From NCBI GenBank assembly GCA_003402735.1, contig QQNE01000012.1, positions 1 to 58,504 of the forward strand: a stretch of 58,504 nt of DNA, in the 5' to 3' direction. Numbering within the stretch: position 1 is the stretch's first letter; each line of letters opens with the position of its first letter. The notes under the pieces were generated by a model. That model was not told the DNA's origin. It saw only the letters and a program-made list of their open reading frames with translations, and did no database searches. The position numbers were made by a program, and so were the translations under genes. Of this stretch, positions 17,231 to 23,260 are shown piece after piece. This stretch comes from Verrucomicrobiota bacterium. Its GTDB lineage: Bacteria; Verrucomicrobiota; Verrucomicrobiia; Verrucomicrobiales; DEV007.

Positions 17231-17341
17231 ACCCTCACCGTTCTGCCTTGATGAACTATTCATAAAAATAGAACAGATGATAACGATCTTCGCCATAGCC
17301 GAACAATACCCACGGAGGAATCTGTTTCCCTGACCGACTCC
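17231..17341. repeat. Direct repeat R1, copy A (111 bp)
   Basis: Matches 21701-21812 in the same orientation with about seven mismatches and one single-base gap. It begins with CTCACCGTTCTGCCTTGATG and ends at GACCGACTCC. Outside these limits the two copies share nothing obvious. On the minus strand a short reading frame ends with FGYGEDRYHLFYFYE. Confidence 0.85.
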
Positions 17342-17660
17342 ACTGCCCACCCATCCTTTGACATCGAGAGCCTCGAAAAACGCCGAGGGATCGGAGGCGT
17401 TTTGGAAGGAGGCGAAGGCCGAAGGCCGGATCTTGGTTCCGGACGGCTGGCCCGTGTTCTCGAACAACTGACACACCTCTACGGGGTGACGCCCGTTCAC
17501 GATCTCTCCAACGCGAGGTCGCCACACGAACCTACCAAAATTTGGCCCCAAACCCCCAAAAGCACCGAAAAACGGCCAACTGGATACGGAAAACCTTGAA
17601 GAACCCACCACCCGGATCTCACCTCACCCCAAGATGAATGGGAAAACTCCCTTCCTCCCC
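17342..17660. other. Intergenic stretch without a recognisable gene
   Basis: Between R1 copy A and R2 copy 1. Open frames exist on both strands but none has a family match, a good start or a ribosome site. One minus-strand frame runs into R1 (17256-17525) and could be the eroded body of a gene whose last codons lie in R1. Confidence 0.5.
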
Positions 17661-17735
17661 CGAACCCCACCATCCCACGCGGGCTGTTGACGCGAGGGCG
17701 GCCGGGCTCCAAAAGCAAAACCTTTGCAGCAATGG
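17661..17735. repeat. Repeat R2, copy 1 (75 bp)
   Basis: Begins CGAACCCCACCATCCCACGC and ends at GCAATGG. Copy 2 at 20077-20153 has four substitutions and a 2-base insertion. In both copies the sequence turns at once into a gene that lacks its normal 5' end. Confidence 0.85.
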
Positions 17736-18980
17736 ACCCAAAACACCGAGTGGCCGCCCGAGAGACTACTAGAAGTCCTTATTTACCTCAGAAAATTCGA
17801 ATCTACCTTCTCGGACCGAGCAGCCCAGGCAAACCTCCACATCACCAAAATCGAACAGGAATTCTTCGATCTCCGCACACAACAGGGCAGAGTCATGTTG
17901 GACAACCCTGACTACGCGCGAATACGCGGCCGTTGCCGGGACCCTCCCAACACGGTTCGCAGCAGCAGATGGTGTTGACCTGGACGGGGAACCGTATTAT
18001 ATCGTGGCCGATGCAGGACTCCCAAGACCCATCCGCGCAAGAATCAACGACCTCGGATTCGAACTCAACGACGGGACGCTCCGGGGTGTTGCATATTTCG
18101 ACCTTCGACAAAATCAGCGCTTGGCACAAAGCCTTGCGCCGGGTTTACGAGTCCAATTCTTCCGGCATGCTAAAAGAGCCAACGGAACAATCTTGGGTGG
18201 AATCGCTTTTGAAGACGGAAGCATCGGACTGAACATCGACGTGCCGCGAGCTCGACAGCTCGCCGTTGCAGCTCATGAATTCGGCCATGTTCTTGAGGCC
18301 CGCAACGTTTCGGCGTATCAAGCCATCCATGACTACGTCCTGGCCGATTTGCCTGAAGGGAAGTTTCAGGAGCTCGAATCTGAACTGATTTCCCTTGGGT
18401 ATTCCATGGAGGAAATCACGCCCGAGAGAACGCCATTCCCGTGCTGCTGGCCCAGCGCTTTTCGGAGGACTTTGACGGACAAGTGATCACTGAGGCGCAG
18501 TCTGCGGTGCTGCTATCCGCCACTGAGGCCAAGACACGGAGGGGATTTCTGGCCAAAATGGAAGACCCGACCATGATCGAAGTAGATCCCGACGTAGCCT
18601 CACTGGCGACAAATAAGAACGTCGTCATCGTCGATGATATTTTGACTTCAGGGGAAACGACTGAAGCCTTCGAGATCGCCCTAGCGACTGCTGGCGTTCC
18701 AGTTCATCATGTTGCCGTGCTCGGCGCTGCAGCTGGAGGGCGTCCTGCGTTGCGCACTCAGTTTGTCGAATTGGCCCAAATCTTGGCCGAAACGACCGGT
18801 GAGCGCCGCGGCGATGTTTTGAAAGAAGTTGAGGTTGTCCTCGGTCGTTCACGGGCTACTTTCCTGAAGAACGCACTGAAAGAGGCCCGATCTGAACCTG
18901 AAAGAGTTAGAGCCGCAATCAGAAGACGAGCGCAAGCTCTTCGAGAGACTGTGGGCGGAGGAACTTCCGACGCTGGATAA
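17724..18980 (+). pseudogene. Frameshifted protein with HEFGH (metallopeptidase-like) and phosphoribosyltransferase-like motifs
   Basis: Three in-series reading segments appear to belong to one protein. Segment 1 (17724 to ~17930) is a helical stretch. Segment 2 (~17905-18413) contains AVAAHEFGHVLEARN, a zinc-protease-type HExxH. Segment 3 (18414-18980) continues as NHARENAIPVLLAQRF and carries NVVIVDDILTSGETT, a PRPP-binding loop. The change from segment 2 to 3 is explained by one missing base at about 18412-18414; another shift lies near 17925-17940. The VDDxxTSGxT loop followed by a Gly-rich strand and a basic helical tail resembles phosphoribosyltransferase modules of phage polyvalent proteins, by memory. 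Base composition is less GC-rich than the flanks. R2 abuts its 5' end, so it also lacks its natural start. Confidence 0.55.
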
Positions 18981-19098
18981 GCATCCAGTCGGGTCCGGCG
19001 CATTTGATCCGCCAGAGTTGCGCGATTTCGAGGTGTTCCGCCGCTACCGGCGCTTTCGTCAGCTGGCTTCCGAGCCGCTGCGCAATCAGAAGTGGTAG
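18892..19098 (+). pseudogene. Short charged reading frame after the PRTase-like segment
   Basis: In a frame different from the preceding segment, the sequence reads NLKELEPQSEDERKLFERLW, then LPTLDKHPVGSGAFDPPELR and a basic tail, ending at TAG 19098. The amino-acid pattern looks genuinely coded, yet no ATG, GTG or TTG is available; the frame is open only from 18880. It overlaps the end of the previous segment by about 90 bases. It could be a frameshifted C-terminus of the upstream protein or a separate gene with a CTG start. No family was recognised. Confidence 0.4.
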
Positions 19099-19131
19099 TT
19101 GCGGCCCGCCCTCGGGTCAGGTGGCGGCGAC

Positions 19132-19380
19132 TCAGCGCGTCTTGTCCATGCTCCGTTTCGGGATCTTAAACGGGAGACGACGGCGGATGTATTCCAGTGT
19201 GAACTCCTTGACGCCGACCAACTCCACGCCCACGAGGCGATCCTGTGCGTCAAAGTCCACGGTGACGATCTGGCGGCTCGCATCCCGGATCTCCGTGCGG
19301 GCGACCGGGGCGACCTCGTCCGGGAAATACTTCAGATATACCGGCGACTCAAAGCGGATCCCAGTGGATCCGATCGGTAT
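19132..19380 (-). pseudogene. DUF2283-like small protein, 5'-truncated remnant
   Basis: On the minus strand the frame reads FESPVYLKYFPDEVAP, then DASRQIVTVDFDAQDRLVGV and ends in a basic tail at the TGA 19134-19132. The VDFDAQDRLVGVEL strand is characteristic of DUF2283 proteins, small suspected antitoxins. An in-frame stop at 19383-19381 leaves no ATG, GTG or TTG before the conserved part, so the first strand and start have been lost. It is inserted antisense to the neighbouring fragments. Confidence 0.5.
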
Positions 19381-19381
19381 T

Positions 19382-19750
19382 TACAAAAATGACGGACCGA
19401 TCGAAAATGAAAATTCTGTCTTTTCGCTGGCTCTTTACAATTCGATTGATCGGGCCTCTCAAGCTGCGATCAACGCCTCCCCGGAGCTTCAAGCTTACCT
19501 TGGAGCTCATGCTGATGCCGGCGGCCTTCACTGGGTCACCTGGAATGCCATCAAAAACGAAGCCGTCGGGCACTCGAGCCTTGATTTGACCAAGGAATTT
19601 GTGCGCCAGTTAGGCGCCACAGCAACGGCCAGTGACTGGATCGCCTTTGCTTTGGCTTCTCAGGCCTACGTCGAGGGGCTCGCGCGAGACGGCCGCAAAA
19701 TCATTCGACTTTCGATGGATCAAGGTCAATTTAGCTACTCAAAGCAATGA
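19382..19750 (+). pseudogene. C-terminal fragment of an unknown protein
   Basis: About 122 residues that read as coding sequence (YKNDGPIENENSVFSLALYN, later SDWIAFALASQAYVEGLARD), ending at 19750. The sequence upstream in the same frame is clearly non-coding, being antisense to the DUF2283 remnant, so the 5' part is missing. The region is AT-richer than its surroundings. Its stop overlaps the next ATG (ATGA), which indicates an original operon. No family recognised. Confidence 0.45.
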
Positions 19751-19950
19751 GTGGATTCCCTGGGGATTTTTCTGAAGACGTGGGCGAGCTCGAAGATAGC
19801 GTGCAAGCCGGCATCTCGCTGGCCGAGGAGAGGAAAGGGCGCCCATTGACTGCTCTTGAGCAGCAGTGGGTACGCCTGTGTTACACCGACAGCGATGCTT
19901 TCGACCAATTCCTATTGGACCACCCAGAGATGCGGGACTGGTCGTTCTAA
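19747..19950 (+). CDS. Hypothetical 67-residue acidic protein
   Basis: Starts at an ATG overlapping the previous stop (ATGA) and encodes an acidic protein containing ALEQQWVRLCYTDSDAFDQF and ending RDWSF. It looks like a small immunity- or antitoxin-type partner of the upstream gene by size and coupling, but that is a guess from arrangement alone. The upstream partner is truncated, so this gene may no longer be expressed. Confidence 0.5.
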   Translation: MSGFPGDFSEDVGELEDSVQAGISLAEERKGRPLTALEQQWVRLCYTDSDAFDQFLLDHPEMRDWSF

Positions 19951-19966
19951 CTCATTCGCTCAAGCA

Positions 19967-19988
19967 AAACTCAGAAATTCCTGAGTTT
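19967..19988. terminator. Possible weak terminator hairpin
   Basis: AAACTCAG (19967-19974) pairs perfectly with CTGAGTTT (19981-19988) around a 6-base loop, 16 bases after the stop of the 67-residue gene. The stem is AT-rich and the T-tract short, so termination would be weak. Confidence 0.3.
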
Positions 19989-20076
19989 GCCGGGTCGCTT
20001 CCGGCCATTTGACCACACTTGACGCATTGCCAGACTCGGACTGACAGGCGTGGCTTTGGCCTGTTGCGAGCCACCC

Positions 20077-20153
20077 CGAACCCCACCATCCCACGCGGGC
20101 CGTTGACGCGAGGGTGGCCGGGCTCCAAAAGCAGATCCTTTGCAGAGCAATGG
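20077..20153. repeat. Repeat R2, copy 2 (77 bp)
   Basis: Same orientation as copy 1 at 17661-17735. Differences are C/T changes in the middle, two changes near GCAGATCC and an inserted AG before CAATGG. It directly precedes the truncated RelE/ParE gene. Confidence 0.85.
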
Positions 20154-20165
20154 GCCCTCCCGGAA

Positions 20166-20401
20166 CAGGGCGGGGTGAGGCCTTTTTGGAGAGGGTTGGT
20201 CTCACGTTGGAGACCCTCCGGCTTTTCCCCGAAATGGCCCCCAGGTTTTCCGGGAAGCTGCGGCGCCAACTTCTTGGGAAGAAGCGCGCATATGGCCTCT
20301 TTTCCGAAGTCGCCGGACGCCGCATCGTCGTGGCTGCTTTGCTCGATCTGAGACAAGATCCAGCCACGCTGATTTCAATTCTTCGTTCTCGGTTGCCGTG
20401 A
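20166..20401 (+). pseudogene. RelE/ParE-family toxin, N-terminally truncated
   Basis: The frame reads GRGEAFLERVGLTLETLRLF, then PEMAPRFSGKLRRQLLGKK, RAYGLFSEVAGRRIVVAALL and DLRQDP, the C-terminal two thirds of a ParE-type mRNA interferase or gyrase inhibitor. The usual first helix with its YH/YxP start is absent; codons upstream belong to repeat R2. No antitoxin gene lies before it. It is therefore judged a dead toxin, though a start inside R2 (GTG near 20114) keeps the frame formally open. Confidence 0.65.
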
Positions 20402-20801
20402 TCCGGCGGTTGTTTTTGCCGGGCGCAATGGACACGTATTGCCGCCGCTTGAACGAACAATCATGGACGCAGCGGCTGGCAGCGAGCCGGGGGCTGTTTT
20501 CGTCAACGGTGGCAAACAGACAGTCACTCGACCCCGGGTGCGCACCCACGACGGGCAGGAAGTGAAGCTCGAAAGCTACCGGGCAGCCGGCGATCCACTC
20601 GAACGGATCGAATTCCCCCTCCGGCAAATCGTGCGGAACTTCATGTTCCCCCATCAAGACCCCGATCGACCAGAGGGCGGCAGGATCCAGTGCCGGAGGC
20701 TCTGACGCCGGAACCGGAACGGCCGCGAAGAAACCAAAACAGGCGGCAAAGCAGGAGATCCCAAGGCGATGCCTTTCGGCACGAACTTGACAGTCACCCA
20801 T
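20202..20801 (-). CDS. Hypothetical protein with signal-like N-terminus (doubtful)
   Basis: A 199-codon minus-strand frame starts at 20801 and has a hydrophobic segment (GISCFAACFGFFAAVPVPA) with a plausible cleavage site. An acidic stretch (VLMGEHEVPHDLPEGEFDPF) follows. Its 3' third is antisense to the ParE remnant and looks non-coding, so the genuine gene, if any, probably covers about 20440-20801 and has lost its end. No family match. It is divergent from vapB, with starts only 20 bases apart. Confidence 0.35.
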   Translation of the reverse strand: MGDCQVRAERHRLGISCFAACFGFFAAVPVPASEPPALDPAALWSIGVLMGEHEVPHDLPEGEFDPFEWIAGCPVAFELHFLPVVGAHPGSSDCLFATVDENSPRLAASRCVHDCSFKRRQYVSIAPGKNNRRITATENEELKSAWLDLVSDRAKQPRRCGVRRLRKRGHMRASSQEVGAAASRKTWGPFRGKAGGSPT

Positions 20802-20814
20802 AAACCCGTATGCT
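20787..20814 (+). promoter_or_regulatory. Sigma-70-type promoter of vapBC
   Basis: TTGACA at 20787-20792 and TATGCT at 20809-20814 are separated by 16 bases. A start site about seven bases after the -10 would fall on or next to the ATG at 20822, predicting a leaderless vapB transcript. Confidence 0.55.
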
Positions 20815-20821
20815 TACCCAT

Positions 20822-21076
20822 ATGAAGACCACCGTGGAGCTCCCCGATGAGTTGTTTGCGGAGGCAAAAGCCGTGGCCTTGAGACGGCGGATTTCCCTGA
20901 AAACGCTTTTCACGCGTGCCCTCGAGCGGGAACTGCGAGGTCCCACAGGGGAAGCCAGGCAGGATCGTTTCCGGATCGACGAGAGTGGCTGGCCGGTTCT
21001 TCGGGTGGCTGAGGATGACCGGACGGTCGTCTCGGACGCATTTGTTCATGAATTGCGCGACTCCGAAGGAGCGTGA
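20822..21076 (+). CDS. vapB: VapB-type antitoxin
   Basis: 84 residues: MKTTVELPDELFAEAKAVAL is a ribbon-helix-helix DNA-binding start, followed by a basic helix and an acidic tail (AEDDRTVVSD) that would wrap the toxin. It should neutralise the adjacent PIN toxin and repress its own promoter. The ATG at 20822 is chosen over 20810 because the earlier one lies inside the -10 element. The toxin gene starts 3 bases after its stop. Confidence 0.8.
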   Translation: MKTTVELPDELFAEAKAVALRRRISLKTLFTRALERELRGPTGEARQDRFRIDESGWPVLRVAEDDRTVVSDAFVHELRDSEGA

Positions 21077-21079
21077 ATC

Positions 21080-21511
21080 ATGGCTTTTCTCCTTGATCTC
21101 AATGTGTTGATCGCGCGGATGGATCCCCGGCACGAACACCACACGCGTGCCAAGCGTTGGCTGGATGCGAGACCGGGCATGGATCTCGTGACCTGCCCGC
21201 TCACCGAGAACGGTTTCCTGAGAATCTACGGCCATCCTTCCTATCCAAAGGGTCCGGGCTCGCCCGAAGCCGCCCTGGAAGAGCTCCGGGTGATTCGTGG
21301 CATGACTTGCCACCGCTTTCTCGGAGACACCGTGAGCATCGACGATCCGGGGGTTTTTCACAGCTTGGCAGGAATCGGCCCGAAGCAGATCACCGATGTG
21401 TATTTGCTAGGCTTGGCCGCGAAGCATCGGATTTTCTTCGCGACCTTTGATGCGGGAGTTCCAGCCGACCGGGTCGTCGGCGGCAACGCCGCACTGTGCC
21501 CGATACCGTAA
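21080..21511 (+). CDS. vapC: VapC-type PIN-domain ribonuclease toxin
   Basis: 143 residues with the four acidic PIN residues: Asp6 (LLDLNVLIA), Glu43 (TENGFLRI), Asp106 (ITDVYLLGLA) and Asp124 (FATFDAG). VapC enzymes cleave specific RNAs, often tRNA or rRNA loops, when the antitoxin is lost. All catalytic residues are intact, so this module appears functional, unlike its neighbours. Confidence 0.85.
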   Translation: MAFLLDLNVLIARMDPRHEHHTRAKRWLDARPGMDLVTCPLTENGFLRIYGHPSYPKGPGSPEAALEELRVIRGMTCHRFLGDTVSIDDPGVFHSLAGIGPKQITDVYLLGLAAKHRIFFATFDAGVPADRVVGGNAALCPIP

Positions 21512-21563
21512 TACGACTGCAAGGGAATCGCTTTTTCAGCCCGCCCGCCCACGAGTCACCGAT

Positions 21564-21585
21564 CGGCGTGGGATGGTGGGGGTTC
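21564..21585 (-). repeat. Partial inverted copy of R2
   Basis: CGGCGTGGGATGGTGGGGGTTC is, on the opposite strand, nearly the first 21 bases of R2, with one mismatch and one inserted base. Too short for a firm call. Confidence 0.4.
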
Positions 21586-21700
21586 AACCGCCTCCCTCCC
21601 CGGCACCACCTGCCGCGTAACCACCCCGCCGCCTCTTCATCCCGGCGTCACCCAGTCACCAGGACACGAAGTCACGCATCCGTTCCCAGGCACAAATGGC
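21586..21700. other. Spacer with no recognisable gene
   Basis: Cytosine-rich sequence between the partial R2 copy and R1 copy B. No motif, start codon with ribosome site or family similarity was seen. Confidence 0.4.
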
Positions 21701-21812
21701 ACTCTCACCGTTCTGCCTTGATGAACTATTCCTAAAAATAGAACAGATGATAACGATCCTCGTCATAGCCGAACAATAACCCCCGGAGGAATCTGTTTCC
21801 ATGACCGACTCC
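21701..21812. repeat. Direct repeat R1, copy B (112 bp)
   Basis: Second copy of the repeat at 17231-17341, about 94 percent identical over its length. The minus-strand short frame here reads FGYDEDRYHLFYF and then hits a stop one codon earlier than in copy A. Confidence 0.85.
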
Positions 21813-21929
21813 CTCCCGCTCTGGCTCGGTCTCGCACGCCTCTTCAATGCCTGAACCGCGTAGCGGCTGGCCCCTATTGTCGAACGACAACTAAACTCGC
21901 CCACTGACGACAATTAAAATTGACCGCTG
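21813..21929. other. AT-rich junction, possible transposon end
   Basis: Contains the palindrome TTGTCG-AA-CGACAA (21877-21890) and then TGACGACAATTAAAATTGACC, a composition often seen at insertion-sequence termini. No transposase belonging to it was found. Confidence 0.3.
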
Positions 21930-22313
21930 GGCGGGGACGATTTTCGGGCGTTTTGTGGAGTTGTTCGTTGACGCCGGGCGGGGCGGCGGGTGCCGTTTCG
22001 GGTTGTGGTCAAGCGAACCCAACTCATCAAGCTCGCCCGGACGCTGAGCTGGGGATGATCCTTTTCCACCATGGATTTCCTCATGGCTCGATCCCCGGCT
22101 GCTTGCACTTTTTTACGAGAAACTCCTTCTCGACGACCGCTCGTCCGAGGGGCCGCTCCAACTGCGCGGTTCGCTCTTCGTCGTCACCTGCGCGGGATGC
22201 ACCTGGTGCTCGGCGGCGATCTCGTTGATGCTGTGGATGCCCTTGAGAGCCTCGACAGCGATCTTGAATTTGAACTGGGGGGACAAAGTCCTCCTCTTGC
22301 TCGATTTTGGCAT
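21930..22313 (-). mobile_element. IS3-family remnant (orfA and start of orfB)
   Basis: From 22313 leftward: an OrfA helix-turn-helix start (MPKSSKRRTLSPQFKFKIAV, then INEIAAEHQVHPAQVT). After a frameshift comes the OrfA end (ERTAQLERPLGRAVVEKEFL, ending GIEP at a stop at 22081-22083). The orfB start ATG at 22084 overlaps that stop (ATGA), as in intact IS3 elements, and reads KSMVEKDHPQLSVR before losing similarity. The DDE catalytic domain is missing, so the element is dead. Confidence 0.7.
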
Positions 22314-22399
22314 ATTTCTGGTCAGGTTAGGGTCAATTTCACAACCTGCCAGGAATCATTCATCACGCTTAGCCGCTGGCTCCGTTTTGGCCGGCCACC

Positions 22400-22894
22400 T
22401 CAGATCTTGGCCTCGATGGCGTACAAAATATTGCTTTTGCTGTCGGCGTCCACGTCGGGTAAGTTCTCATCTCGTGAGATCCTCTTATTACGCAGATATG
22501 TGGACCGCTCTTTACGTTCTGAATTGGCGGTATTCGCCCCGAAGGTGCGACGACTTTCAGCTTCGGCGCGCGTTCTGCGAACTAGCTGGTCGATGGCTTT
22601 GGCGGGGTTTGCGTCCGGGCCAACGAGTGTTTTTGCTGATAAGATTTTGCCAGTTCCAAGCAGAAGCAGTTCGCCGTAAGGGCGATGCGCGACTTCTGGG
22701 TCAATGGCCCCGATTGCTGCGATTTCCTCTGGCCGTCGATGGGCGCTCACCAATTCTCTTTGTGACCCCTTCTCGCGCACTAGGGGCATTGTTTGGCGAC
22801 CAAGTGGCGCGTTGGCATCAGCGAAGGCAACGACGAACATACCGGGCTCCGGCTTGCGCTCCTTGAGTCCTCCTTCCATTGGCGGGGATTTCAT
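22400..22894 (-). CDS. Hypothetical protein (doubtful)
   Basis: A 164-codon minus-strand frame from ATG 22894 with plausible amino-acid composition: an N-terminal GMFVVAFADANAP, then RPEEIAAIGAIDPEVAHRPY and a charged tail. No ribosome site of quality, no family match and no supporting neighbour. It lies between the IS3 and IS66 remnants and may itself be transposon cargo or chance. Confidence 0.3.
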   Translation of the reverse strand: MKSPPMEGGLKERKPEPGMFVVAFADANAPLGRQTMPLVREKGSQRELVSAHRRPEEIAAIGAIDPEVAHRPYGELLLLGTGKILSAKTLVGPDANPAKAIDQLVRRTRAEAESRRTFGANTANSERKERSTYLRNKRISRDENLPDVDADSKSNILYAIEAKI

Positions 22895-22999
22895 TTCCCG
22901 ATTTTGGATTTTCAGGTCAGGACCAACAAACTGCCCTCGAGGCGCGGAACCTTCGACACTGCATGGCCGCAGAGGCGGCCAGGCTCGGTTTGGGCACCG

Positions 23000-23177
23000 T
23001 CTTGTTTGCGGCTGAGGGCAAGAGGCAATTCTTCTTGCCCAGAGCGCAGGGGTGGACCGCATTCCCCACGCCATTGCCGTCGGTTTCGACGCGGCCTCCT
23101 TCCAGGTAGACCCGCAACGATTTCCACTGCCCCAGAGTGTAGAGGCAGGCTGTGCCACACCCGAGCGCAGTCCACCG
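23000..23177 (-). mobile_element. IS66-family transposase fragment (C-terminal)
   Basis: On the minus strand the frame reads TLGQWKSLRVYLEGGRVETD, then GNGVGNAVHPCALGKKNCLL. This is the last catalytic part of the IS66 TnpC DDE domain, where family members have RxEIDNNxVENAIRP and GKKNWLF. The consensus E (VEN) is changed to G here (VGN), which removes the catalytic Glu. Only about 55 codons remain, with no TnpA or TnpB. Confidence 0.65.
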
Positions 23178-23260
23178 CTTGAGTCCGACGCTGCACCGGC
23201 GTAGGTTTGCGGTGATTGACAGAAGGATTCCGAAGGATCGATGGTTCCCGCCGCCCCGGA

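Noticed and set aside
19004-19380. The 5' half of a 248-codon + strand frame ending at 19750
   Set aside because: Its first ~120 codons are antisense to the DUF2283 remnant and read as Ser/Arg-rich noise; only the part after ~19382 looks coded.
20439-20705. An 88-codon + strand frame containing FVNGGKQTVTRPRV
   Set aside because: The minus-strand reading has a better signal-like start and codon pattern. Neither is convincing, and this one has no ribosome site.
22225-22866. A 213-codon + strand frame across the IS3/IS66 interval
   Set aside because: It is antisense to the IS3 OrfA remnant and rich in Arg/Trp/Leu; no start context or domain was seen.
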